From the NCBI GenBank assembly GCA_963714645.1, contig CAVQQX010000085.1, positions 1 to 64,000 on the forward strand: a stretch of 64,000 nucleotides of DNA, read 5' to 3'. This document shows positions 24,539 to 34,079 of the stretch, one piece after another. Below the pieces are notes generated by a model. That model was not told where the DNA came from, did no database searches, and saw only the letters and a list, made by a program, of their open reading frames with translations. The stretch is from RPQJ01 sp963714645 (GTDB taxonomy: Bacteria; Pseudomonadota; Gammaproteobacteria; Steroidobacterales; Steroidobacteraceae). The position numbers were made by a program, and so were the translations under genes. Within the stretch, counting starts at the first letter, position 1. The number at the start of each line of letters is the position of its first letter.

Positions 24539-25684
24539 ATGTCGCACGGCAACCACCGCAGCGGCGCGCTGACGACGCTCGCAGGCACTCTGGTCACGGG
24601 CGTTTCGCAGGGCGCGGTGCTGCCCGACGACCGTGCGGACGCGATGTACCACAGCTACGACGGCGGCGGCGTGCAGATCGACGGCCCGTCGCTGCTCGTG
24701 CGCAAGAAATTCGCCGAGAAGTATTCCGCCTCGGCCAACTTCTACATGGACATGGTCTCGAGCGCGTCGATCGACGTGGTGTCGACCGCGAGCCCGTACC
24801 AGGAAGAGCGCACGCAGGGCACCGTCTCGTTCGACGTGCTGCAGGGCAAGACGCAGTACAGCCTCAGCTACACGCTGAGCGACGAAAGCGACTACACCGC
24901 GAACACGGCGAGCTTCGACGTGAGCCAGGACCTCTTCGGCGACCTGACGACGGTGTCCTTCGGGTTCAGCCAGGGCTGGGACGAAGTGGGCAAGCGCGGC
25001 GACGACGAATTCCAGGAAGACGTGGACCGGCGCAACTACCGCGTGAGCCTCTCGCAGATCCTGACCCCGGCGCTGATGGCCGGCGTCAACTACGAAGTGA
25101 TCACGGACGAAGGGTTGCTCAACAACCCGTACCGCTCCGTGCGTTACGTCGACGAGTCGAGCCCGCGAGGTTACGCGTACCAGGCAGAGCTCTACCCGCG
25201 CACGCGGACCAGCAACGCCGTGGGCGTGACGGCGCGCTACTTCCTGCCCTGGCGCGCGTCGGTGCACGGCGAGTACCGCTTCTACTCGGACACCTGGGGC
25301 ATCGGTGCGAACACCGTCGCGGCCGGCTACTCGCATCCGTGGGGCGAGCGCTGGATCTTCGAGGCCGGCGTGCGCTGGTACGACCAGTCCGCCGCCGACT
25401 TCTACTCCGACCTGTTCCCGCGCGCCGACGCCCAGAACTTCCTCGCGCGCGACAAGGAGTTGAGCACGTTTTCGAACCTGATGCTGAGCCTCGGCGCGAC
25501 CTACGAACTGCCGCCGCTCGGCTGGGACCGGCTGAAGCGCACGACCGTCAACGTCTACTTCGACCGCATCCGCTACGAGTACGACGACTTCCGCGACGTC
25601 ACCCACGGGGGTGCGCCGGGCGCCGAGCCGCTCTACGGCTTCGACGCGAACGTCTTCCGGGTCTTCTTCTCGGGCTGGTTCTAA
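24539..25684 (+). CDS. DUF3570 outer-membrane protein
   Basis: A 381-residue protein with many amphipathic strands (GTVSFDVLQGKTQYSLSY, TTVSFGFSQGWDEVG, RVSLSQILTPALMAGVNYEV). It has a terminal aromatic residue (VFRVFFSGWF), consistent with a 14-16-strand outer-membrane barrel. The opening (HHRSGALTTLAGTL-like segment, then DDRADAMYHSYDGGGVQI) matches DUF3570 proteins. It closes the HzsA-like operon, 12 nt after the DUF4266 gene. The family has no established function; co-occurrence with DUF4266 and TlpA suggests an outer-membrane redox or metal-handling partner. The recognisable signal sequence is short and weak. Confidence 0.85.
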   Translation: MSHGNHRSGALTTLAGTLVTGVSQGAVLPDDRADAMYHSYDGGGVQIDGPSLLVRKKFAEKYSASANFYMDMVSSASIDVVSTASPYQEERTQGTVSFDVLQGKTQYSLSYTLSDESDYTANTASFDVSQDLFGDLTTVSFGFSQGWDEVGKRGDDEFQEDVDRRNYRVSLSQILTPALMAGVNYEVITDEGLLNNPYRSVRYVDESSPRGYAYQAELYPRTRTSNAVGVTARYFLPWRASVHGEYRFYSDTWGIGANTVAAGYSHPWGERWIFEAGVRWYDQSAADFYSDLFPRADAQNFLARDKELSTFSNLMLSLGATYELPPLGWDRLKRTTVNVYFDRIRYEYDDFRDVTHGGAPGAEPLYGFDANVFRVFFSGWF

Positions 25685-25704
25685 GCGCGCCGCTGCCCCT
25701 GCCC

Positions 25705-26652
25705 TCACCGGGCGTGCGCGCTGCTCGCCCCTGGCGAGCGGATGCGTTCCAGCACGGCGCGAGCCAGGCGGTCCGCGCTGCCCGGCGCGTGCGCGAGGAA
25801 CAGCGACGGTTCCGTGAGCTCGAGCTCGAGCACCACCGGCGCGCCGCGCATGTCGCGGATCATGTCGATCCGCGCGTAGAGCGGCGACGCGAACGGCAGT
25901 GCCGCGTACGCGGCCGCCGCGAGCGCCCGCTCGTCATCGCCAGGGTCGCGTGCACGGATGTCTTCGGGCGCGAACAGTCCCGCGACCAGCCCGTCGTCGA
26001 GACGCAGCAGCGGACCCTTGCGGATCGCGTGGCTCGGATGCCCACCGAGGTACATGATCGCCGTCTCGCCCTCGATGTCGACGCTCGGCAGGTAGGGTTG
26101 CAGCATCGCGCTGCGTCGCTCCCGCTGCACCAGCCGCTCGAGGTGATCGACGGCGCGTGGAGCGTCGGCGCGCCGATAGCGCGCCGCGTCGCGCGACCCC
26201 GCACCCACCGACGGCTTGACCACGAACTGGTCGAACGCGGACGACCTGCCCGCGACATGCAGTGCGGGAGTGCCCCGCAGGAACGCCGCAAGCGCCGTCG
26301 CGGCCGACTCGCCCGGCTCGACGAACACCGTGGGCACCACGTCGACGCCCGACTGGTGCAGCCGGAGGAGGTAATGCTTGTCGGTGTTCCAGGCGACGAC
26401 TTCGAGCGGATTGCAGAGCTGCGTACGCTGCCCGCACATGGCCGCCCAGCCGAGGAACTCGTCGATGCGCTCCGCGTAGTCCCAGGTCGAGCGCAGCAGC
26501 GCGAGGTCGAACGCGGACCACTCGACGACGGGGTCGTCCCAGCACGGCGTGGCCACATCCGCGTCGAGCGCGCGCAGCGCCGCGATCAGCGGCAGCATGT
26601 CTTCGTCGAGCGGGAGCGCGGCCTGAGCGCTCACGAGGGCGATACGGGTCAC
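25705..26652 (-). CDS. ATP-grasp family ligase-like protein
   Basis: A 315-residue protein starting at a GTG. An N-terminal alpha/beta domain (RIALVSAQAALP, then DLALLRSTWDYAERIDEFL) is followed by the ATP-grasp core: NTDKHYLLRLHQSGVDVVPT, FVVKPSVGAGSRD, EGETAIMYLGG with KGPLL, and VLELELTEPSLFLAH near the end. These match RimK/glutathione-synthetase-like proteins, including the DcsG type, so carboxylate-amine or thiol ligation is likely but the substrate cannot be named. It converges on the DUF3570 gene (20 nt apart) and follows the PPK2 gene by 19 nt. Confidence 0.75.
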   Translation of the reverse strand: MTRIALVSAQAALPLDEDMLPLIAALRALDADVATPCWDDPVVEWSAFDLALLRSTWDYAERIDEFLGWAAMCGQRTQLCNPLEVVAWNTDKHYLLRLHQSGVDVVPTVFVEPGESAATALAAFLRGTPALHVAGRSSAFDQFVVKPSVGAGSRDAARYRRADAPRAVDHLERLVQRERRSAMLQPYLPSVDIEGETAIMYLGGHPSHAIRKGPLLRLDDGLVAGLFAPEDIRARDPGDDERALAAAAYAALPFASPLYARIDMIRDMRGAPVVLELELTEPSLFLAHAPGSADRLARAVLERIRSPGASSAHAR

Positions 26653-26671
26653 GCAAGGATTCCCGGTCGTC

Positions 26672-28186
26672 TCAGGGCGAACGCCTGGCGGCCGCGGCTC
26701 CGTCGAGCGCCAGCTCGACGGAATCGCACAGGCTGGCAAGCACCTGCAGCCGCGCCCTGCGCTTGTCGTCCGCCGGCACGACCGTCCAGGGCGCATGGCT
26801 CGAGTGCGTGCGCGCGATCATCTCGCGAGCCGCGGCCTGGTACGCATTCCAGTGCTTGCGATTCTCCCAGTCCTCGGGATCGACCTTGAAGCGCTTGAGC
26901 GGGCTGCGATCGCGTTCGCCGAAGCGTTCGAGCTGCTCCTCACGCCCCACCGACAGCCAGAACTTGGCGACGATCACCCGGTGCTCGTGCAGCTGCCGCT
27001 CGAACTCCACGATTTCGTCGTAAGCGCGTCTCCAGTCCGGCGGGGGCGCGAACTTGCGCACGCGCTCGACCAGCACGCGCCCGTACCAGCTGCGGTCGAA
27101 GATCGTGAGATTCCCGCGGGGCGGCGCCTGACACCAGAACCGCCAGAGATACGGGCGCGCCAGTTGGTCGGGCGTCGGGGCCGATATCGGCACGACGCGG
27201 TACTGCCGTGCGTCGAGCGCGGCGGTGATGCGACGGATCGCGCCGCCCTTGCCCGCGGCGTCCATGCCCTCGAACGCCGCCACGACGGAGTACCGGGCGA
27301 ACCGCCGTCGCCGCGTCAGCAGCGCCAGGCGGCCCTGCAACCGCTCGAGTTCGCGCTCGTACTCGTCGTCGTCCGGGCGCTCCCCGGGTGCGGCGCTCGG
27401 CAGTGCAACGATCCGGCGGGCGGCGGCACGGGCGGTACGCGTGCGTGTCGTGCCGGGCAACGGTTCCCTGATCGCCTCGAGCAGGCGGCGACCGACCGCC
27501 AGCGCGCGGTGCTGCGCGTCCGTGCCGTCGACGAGCTGCCACGGCGCCGCGTGCTGCTCGGTCGCGTCGATGCAGCGCTCCATGGCGCGCCCGACTTCGT
27601 CGTAATGGCGTGCCATCCAGCGATCCTCGCGCGTCACCCGCCAGCGTGTCGCCTTGTCCGCCTCGAGCTTGTCGAGCCGCTTGCGTTGCGTCTGCGACGC
27701 GACGTGCAGGTGCACCTTCGCCACCGCCACGCCGTCGGAGACGAGCATCCGCTCGAGCTGGCGGATGCGGTCGACGGCCCGGCGCAACTCCCGCGGCAAC
27801 GCGCGCCGCGGGCCGTCGAGCCGGACCGCCTCGTGCAGCAGTTCCTGGTACCAGCCCGCGTGAAGGATCGCGACGCGCCCTTTCGGCGGCAGCAGCCGCC
27901 AGTAGCGCCAGAGCGGCGGTCGCTCGCGCTCGACCTCGCTCGGAAGACGGAAGCCGTGCGTCGAGACCAGCTTCGGATCGAGCCACTCGAGCAGCTCGTT
28001 GACGACCTCGCTGCGTCCGGCCGCGGGTATTCCGGTGACGACGAGCACGACCGCGCGATCGCGCCGCTGCTTGAGTTGGAACTGGGCTTCCAGCAGGGCG
28101 TCCTGCAGCGGCGGCAGCGCGTGCTCGTACTCGAGCCGCGTCATCCGGCGACCCTGCAGCACCTGGCCGAGTCGGCGCGCAGCCAT
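26672..28186 (-). CDS. Polyphosphate:AMP phosphotransferase (tandem PPK2 domains)
   Basis: A 504-residue protein with two PPK2 domains, the layout of Pap, which phosphorylates AMP to ADP with polyphosphate. The first domain has a degenerate Walker A (GIPAAGRSEVV); the second has the full set: FEGMDAAGKGGAIRR, the lid region FWCQAPPRGNLTIFDRSWYGR and the Walker B-like segment. As in known tandem PPK2 enzymes, the C-terminal domain is expected to be the catalytic one. The start MAARRLGQ was chosen because the following LEYEHALPPL region aligns with Pap N-termini. It lies 4 nt after aguA. Confidence 0.9.
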   Translation of the reverse strand: MAARRLGQVLQGRRMTRLEYEHALPPLQDALLEAQFQLKQRRDRAVVLVVTGIPAAGRSEVVNELLEWLDPKLVSTHGFRLPSEVERERPPLWRYWRLLPPKGRVAILHAGWYQELLHEAVRLDGPRRALPRELRRAVDRIRQLERMLVSDGVAVAKVHLHVASQTQRKRLDKLEADKATRWRVTREDRWMARHYDEVGRAMERCIDATEQHAAPWQLVDGTDAQHRALAVGRRLLEAIREPLPGTTRTRTARAAARRIVALPSAAPGERPDDDEYERELERLQGRLALLTRRRRFARYSVVAAFEGMDAAGKGGAIRRITAALDARQYRVVPISAPTPDQLARPYLWRFWCQAPPRGNLTIFDRSWYGRVLVERVRKFAPPPDWRRAYDEIVEFERQLHEHRVIVAKFWLSVGREEQLERFGERDRSPLKRFKVDPEDWENRKHWNAYQAAAREMIARTHSSHAPWTVVPADDKRRARLQVLASLCDSVELALDGAAAARRSP

Positions 28187-28190
28187 CTCG

Positions 28191-29300
28191 TCAGCCGCCC
28201 CGGTCGCGCGGCAGCGGCACCTGCTGCGTGACGCAGTGCACGTTGCCTCCGCCGAGCAGGATTTCGCGCCCGGGCACGCCGACGACCTCGCGCTTGGGGA
28301 AGAGCGCCTGGAGCTTGCGAAGCGCGTCGCCGTCGCGGCGCGAGTCGAGCAGCGGCACGACGACGCGCCGATTTCCCAGGTAGAAGTTGACGTACGAACC
28401 CGCGAGGCGGGCGCCTGCCACCCGCGGCCGGGTGCCATCGGCGGCATCGACCCCCGCTGCTTCCTCTGCCGTCATGTAAAGCGGCCCGGGCTGGCGCAGC
28501 TTGTGGATCCCTAGACGACGCCCGCGTGCGTCGCGCGCATGCGCCAGGCGCTCGTACGCATCGCGCGAGATCTCGTACTGCGGATCGTTGCGATCGTTGG
28601 TCCATGTGAGCACGACTTCACCCGGCCGCACGAACGCACACAGGTTGTCCACGTGTCCGCCGGTCTCGTCGAGGTGCACGCCGCGACCGAGCCAGATGAC
28701 GACGTCGACGGCGAGGAAGCGCTTGAGCAGCGTCTCGACCTGTGCGCGGCCGAGCTGCGGATTGCGGTTCGGATTGAGCAGGCACTCTTCCGTGGTGATC
28801 ACGGTGCCCTGTCCGTCGACGTGGATCGCACCGCCTTCGAGCACGAACGGCGCCCGGTACCGGTCGACACCCTCGATCTCGCAGACCTTCCGCGCGACCT
28901 CGTCGTCGCGGTTCCATGGAAAATAGAGGCCACCTTCCAGGCCGCCCCACGCGTTGAACCGCCAGTCGACGCCGCGCAGGCCGCCGCGATCGTTGACGAC
29001 GAAGGTCGGCCCGACGTCGCGCATCCAGGCGTCGTCGCTCGAGAGCTCGACGACGCGGACGGCGGCGGGCAGCGCGCGCCGCGCATTGGCGTATTGCGCC
29101 GCGGACACGCCGACCGAAACTGGCTCGCTCGCCGCGATGGCCGAGGCCAGCGCCGCGCAAGCCGCCTGCGCCGGCTTGCCGCCGAGTCGCCAGTTGTCAG
29201 GCCGCTCCGGCCACAGCAGCCAGCAGCCGGCATGCGGCTCGAACTCGCCCGGCATGCGGTAGCCGTCGCGGCGCGGATGGCTGTCGAGCGTGCGCGTCAT
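28191..29300 (-). CDS. aguA: Agmatine deiminase
   Basis: A 369-residue enzyme hydrolysing agmatine to N-carbamoylputrescine and ammonia. Active-site parts are present: WMRDVGPTF near residue 92, LEGGAIHVDG, HVDN near 217, and the catalytic Cys in GGGNVHCVTQQ near residue 357. The partner amidase aguB is more than 30 kb away in this window, so the two steps are encoded separately. It is followed by the PPK2 and ATP-grasp genes in the same direction. Confidence 0.95.
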   Translation of the reverse strand: MTRTLDSHPRRDGYRMPGEFEPHAGCWLLWPERPDNWRLGGKPAQAACAALASAIAASEPVSVGVSAAQYANARRALPAAVRVVELSSDDAWMRDVGPTFVVNDRGGLRGVDWRFNAWGGLEGGLYFPWNRDDEVARKVCEIEGVDRYRAPFVLEGGAIHVDGQGTVITTEECLLNPNRNPQLGRAQVETLLKRFLAVDVVIWLGRGVHLDETGGHVDNLCAFVRPGEVVLTWTNDRNDPQYEISRDAYERLAHARDARGRRLGIHKLRQPGPLYMTAEEAAGVDAADGTRPRVAGARLAGSYVNFYLGNRRVVVPLLDSRRDGDALRKLQALFPKREVVGVPGREILLGGGNVHCVTQQVPLPRDRGG

Positions 29301-29397
29301 CCACGCATGGTAACAAACCGGTCAGCCGGGCCCCGGCTGAACCATGGATCCTTGCGCGCGGCGCTGCATGAAGGCTCGCTGAAGAATCGTCAGACAT

Positions 29398-29547
29398 GCT
29401 CGCAGAGACCATGCCGCCCACCATCGGGGCCGCGATGCGCCGCATCACTCCGGATCCGGTGCCCGAGCCTTACATGATCGGCAGCAGGCCGACGATGATC
29501 GTGACGACGGTCATGAGCTCGGGCCGCAGGCGCAGCAGCACGCCCTC
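29398..29547 (-). pseudogene. Relic of a CusA/CzcA-type RND metal-efflux pump
   Basis: About 50 codons on the minus strand read EGVLLRLRPELMTVVTIIVG, then GLLPIM, stop, GSGTGSGVMRRIAAPMVGGM. In CusA, CzcA and SilA the same segment is LRPxxMT...GLLPIxWGTGxGSEVMxRIAAPMxGGM, with Trp where the TAA now stands. Similarity stops abruptly on both sides. It is therefore a remnant of a heavy-metal efflux gene left in the 314-bp space between aguA and the sialidase-fold gene, not a working gene. The rest of that space shows only a possible promoter. Confidence 0.85.
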
Positions 29548-29576
29548 TGCGAAAGGCTCCCGGCCAGCTCACGTTT

Positions 29577-29607
29577 TTGCGGCAAGTCCCTGCGACCGTG
29601 CCAGAAT
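29577..29607 (+). promoter_or_regulatory. Putative promoter of the sialidase-fold lipoprotein gene
   Basis: A TTGCGG box and an extended -10 (TGcCAGAAT) are separated by 19 bp. The -10 ends only 7 nt before the ATG, so a transcript from here would be almost leaderless. No Shine-Dalgarno sequence is seen before this ATG, which agrees with that reading. Confidence 0.35.
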
Positions 29608-29614
29608 CTCCGCG

Positions 29615-30892
29615 ATGTTCCGATTGCACCTGCGTCCCGGGACGGGGCCCCTCGCCCTTGCGCTGTCTCTCCTGGCGGGCGGCTGCTCGCGCGAGGCCCC
29701 GTCCGGACCTGCCCTGGCGCAGGACGCCAACGCCGGCTGGCTCGGCGTGGTCGAAGCGCTCGATCCGCCGGCCGTCGCGGGTTCGCGTTATCCGCACCTG
29801 GCGTCGACCCCCGCGGGCAACGTCGTCGCGAGCTGGCTCGAGCCCGCGGGCGAGGACACGTACGCGCTGCGGTTCGCGCGACTGGACCAGGCCTGGCAGC
29901 CCGCCCGCACGGTCGCAACGGGCCGGGACTGGTTCGTGAACTGGGCGGACTTTCCATCCGTCGTGCCGTTCGACGGCGGCCCATGGGTGGCGCACTGGCT
30001 GCAGCAGCGACCCGGCAATGTGTATGCCTACGACGTCAAGCTCGCCGTCAGTGACGACACGGGCGCCACGTGGTCGATGCCGTTCACGGCGCACGACGAC
30101 GGCACGCCGACCGAGCACGGGTTCGTCTCGATCGGCGAGCGCGCGGGGCGGCCTTACGTGGCATGGCTCGACGGACGTCGCACGTCCGCGGATGGCCACG
30201 CTCACGAGGCCGGGGAGGACCCCACCGCCGGATCGATGACCCTGCGCGGCGGTCATGTCGATGCGCGCGGTGTGCACGACGGATCGGAACTCGACGCGCG
30301 CGTGTGCGACTGCTGCCGGACCGATGCGGCGCGCACTGGCGACGCGCTGCTCGTCGTGTATCGCGATCGCAGCGACGACGAAGTGCGCGACGTGCTGGCG
30401 CTGCGCCTCGGCGTCGACGGATCCGTCGCTGCGCCGGTGCCGGTGCACGCCGACGGCTGGCGCATTGCGGGCTGCCCGGTCAACGGACCCGCTGTCGCGG
30501 CGCGTGGCGACGAGGTGGCCGTCGCATGGTTCACGGCGCCCGACCGTCCGCGCGTGCGCCTCGCCTTCTCCGCTGACGGCGGGCGCAGCTTCGACGCGCC
30601 GATCGAGGTCTCGACCGGACGCACGGCGGGCCGCGTCGACGTCGTGCTGCTGCAGGACGGACGTGCGGTCGTGAGCTGGCTCGCCGAGTCGCCGTCGGGC
30701 GGCGCGCTGCTCGCGCAACCGTTCACGAGGCACGGCGCGGCCGCTGCCGCGACGATGATCGCGGACCAGTCAGTCGCGCGAAGTTCCGGTTTTCCACAGA
30801 TGGTCCTCAGCGGTGCGGACGAACTCGTCTTCGCATGGACGGATCCCGGCAACGTACCGCGTGTCCGGGCCGCGCGCGCCCGTCTCCGCTAG
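29615..30892 (+). CDS. Sialidase-fold (BNR-repeat) lipoprotein with CxCC motif
   Basis: A 425-residue lipoprotein (lipobox AGGC near residue 24). The mature part has repeated BNR-like propeller blades: KLAVSDDTGATWSMPF, RLAFSADGGRSFDAPIEV and others. A conserved-looking CDCCRTDA motif sits near residue 230. No Arg triad or other sialidase catalytic set is evident, so enzymatic desialylation is not supported. The Cys cluster hints at metal or redox use. The longer open frame upstream is the antisense of the efflux-pump relic; the start chosen gives the lipoprotein signal. Confidence 0.7.
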   Translation: MFRLHLRPGTGPLALALSLLAGGCSREAPSGPALAQDANAGWLGVVEALDPPAVAGSRYPHLASTPAGNVVASWLEPAGEDTYALRFARLDQAWQPARTVATGRDWFVNWADFPSVVPFDGGPWVAHWLQQRPGNVYAYDVKLAVSDDTGATWSMPFTAHDDGTPTEHGFVSIGERAGRPYVAWLDGRRTSADGHAHEAGEDPTAGSMTLRGGHVDARGVHDGSELDARVCDCCRTDAARTGDALLVVYRDRSDDEVRDVLALRLGVDGSVAAPVPVHADGWRIAGCPVNGPAVAARGDEVAVAWFTAPDRPRVRLAFSADGGRSFDAPIEVSTGRTAGRVDVVLLQDGRAVVSWLAESPSGGALLAQPFTRHGAAAAATMIADQSVARSSGFPQMVLSGADELVFAWTDPGNVPRVRAARARLR

Positions 30893-30922
30893 CCACCGGT
30901 GCCGCGCCGGACGCGGCCACTG

Positions 30923-30931
30923 TGCTAGCAT
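30923..30931 (+). promoter_or_regulatory. Extended -10 element upstream of icd
   Basis: TGcTAGCAT forms an extended -10 box giving a leader of about 35 nt before the icd ATG. There is no obvious -35 box, as usual for extended -10 promoters. Same CTAG pattern as other promoters here. Confidence 0.45.
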
Positions 30932-30972
30932 TCCGGCCCCCTTCCGACCCGCTGAAACCGGAGCCAGGCTCG

Positions 30973-32274
<1,302 letters not shown>

Positions 32275-32315
32275 CCGGGCCGGCTGCGCGCGCCCCCAGG
32301 GACGTCCCTTCCCCG

Positions 32316-34073
32316 ATGAACCTCCAGCTCGCGCAGGCGCAACCGCTGAGCCGGAACGAACTCGTCCGCGAGTGCGCGCAACTGCTCGCGGACGCGTTCG
32401 CCGACTACAACGCGGAGTTCCGCGCCGTCACGCAGCGCGCGCGCCAGCGCTTCGAGGACCGCGACTGGCGCGGCAGCCAGAAGGATGCCGTCGAGCGAAT
32501 CGATCTCTACGAGAAATACGTCCAGGGCACCGTCGAGATCATGCGCCGGCGGCTCGGTGACGACGTGCTCGAGCGGGCAGTCTGGTCGAGCATCAAGCGT
32601 CGCTTCGACGAAATGATCGACCCGCTGCCGGACTGCGAATTCACCAAGACGTTCTTCAGCTCGATCACGCGCAAGACCTTCGGCACGGTCGGCGTCGACC
32701 CGGCCGTCGAGTTCGTCGCGCTCGACCTCGATCCGCTCGCCAACGTCCATTCGAACGTCGAGACGCGCGTGTACCCGATGCGCGGCGACGTGGAGCTGCT
32801 CGCCGAGGAACTGCTCGCCGATTTCCGCTTCCGCACGCCCTATCGCGACTTCGACCGCAGCGTGAAGATGGTCGCGGACGAGGTGAAGGCCCTGGTCGTC
32901 TCGGGCGTCGAGCGCCGGGCGATCGACTCGATCGAAGTGATCAAGGAAGTCTTCTACCAGATGACGCGCGCCTACCTGGTCGGGCGCATCAACGGGCGCG
33001 GCTGGACGCGGCCGTTCGTGGTCGCGCTCCGGAACGGAGACAGCGGCGTCGTGGTCGACGCGATCATGCTGGAGGAAGGGCCGGTCAGCGTGCTCTTCAG
33101 CTTCACGCGCACCTATTTCCACGTCGATCTGGCGCACGTGGGCGAGGCGGTCCAGTTCCTCGGAACGATCCTGCCGAAGAAGCGCGTGAGCGAGCTCTTC
33201 ACGGTGCTCGGTCGCGCCAAGCAGGGCAAGACCGAGCGCTACCGCGAGCTGTTCAAGCACCTGCAGCACTCCGACGACCGGTTCGTGCTGGCGGAGGGCG
33301 AACGCGGCCTCGTGATGATCTGCTTCACGCTGCCGTCGTTCGACGTGGTGTTCAAGCTGATCCGCGACAGATTCCCGGTGCAGAAGAACATCCTGCGCGA
33401 GGACGTGCTGTCGAAGTACGAGCTGGTCTTCAAGCACGACCGTGCGGGCCGCCTGGTCGATGCCCAGGAGTTCAAGCGCATCCGCTTCCCCCGCTCGCGG
33501 TTCTCGCGGGAACTGCTCGACGAGCTCGCGCGCGAGGCGGCATCCACCGTGCACGTCGAGGGCGAGGAGATCACGATCGACCACCTGTACATCGAGCGGC
33601 GCATGACGCCGCTCAACCTGTACCTGCGCTCGGCGGACGGCGAGCAGGCCGAGCGCGCCGTGATCGAGTACGGCCAGGCCGTGCGGGACCTCGCGGTCTC
33701 GAACATCTTTCCCGGCGACCTGCTGCTCAAGAACTTCGGCGTCACGCGGCACGGCCGCGTGATCTTCTACGACTACGACGAGCTGTGCCTCGTCACGGAT
33801 TGCCGCTTTCGCGACGTCCCGAAATCGCAGCACGAGGAAGACGACATGCGGGCCGACGCCTGGTTCTACGTCGGCGAGAACGACGTCTTTCCGGAGACAT
33901 TCATCAACTTCCTGGGCTTCGACCAGCACCTGAAGCAGGTCTTCCTCGAGGCCCACGCCGAGATCCTGACGGCCGAGTGGTGGCGCGGCATCCAGTCGCG
34001 TCTGAAGGAAGGCGAACTGCTCGAGGTCCTGCCGTACCACCGGCACCGCGTGCGCGTCTTCAGCAGCCTCTAG
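32316..34073 (+). CDS. aceK: Isocitrate dehydrogenase kinase/phosphatase
   Basis: A 585-residue AceK. It phosphorylates and dephosphorylates Icd Ser113 to divide carbon between the TCA cycle and glyoxylate shunt. Visible segments are the N-terminal regulatory half (YLVGRINGRGWTRPFVVALRN, FSFTRTYFHVDLAHVGEAV) and the kinase-like half (RMTPLNLYLRSADGEQAERA, NIFPGDLLLKNFGVTRHGRV, IFYDYDELCLVTDC). The length is normal. Neither aceA nor aceB is in the window. It is probably cotranscribed with icd, with an independent site not seen. Confidence 0.97.
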   Translation: MNLQLAQAQPLSRNELVRECAQLLADAFADYNAEFRAVTQRARQRFEDRDWRGSQKDAVERIDLYEKYVQGTVEIMRRRLGDDVLERAVWSSIKRRFDEMIDPLPDCEFTKTFFSSITRKTFGTVGVDPAVEFVALDLDPLANVHSNVETRVYPMRGDVELLAEELLADFRFRTPYRDFDRSVKMVADEVKALVVSGVERRAIDSIEVIKEVFYQMTRAYLVGRINGRGWTRPFVVALRNGDSGVVVDAIMLEEGPVSVLFSFTRTYFHVDLAHVGEAVQFLGTILPKKRVSELFTVLGRAKQGKTERYRELFKHLQHSDDRFVLAEGERGLVMICFTLPSFDVVFKLIRDRFPVQKNILREDVLSKYELVFKHDRAGRLVDAQEFKRIRFPRSRFSRELLDELAREAASTVHVEGEEITIDHLYIERRMTPLNLYLRSADGEQAERAVIEYGQAVRDLAVSNIFPGDLLLKNFGVTRHGRVIFYDYDELCLVTDCRFRDVPKSQHEEDDMRADAWFYVGENDVFPETFINFLGFDQHLKQVFLEAHAEILTAEWWRGIQSRLKEGELLEVLPYHRHRVRVFSSL

Positions 34074-34079
34074 CCGAAA

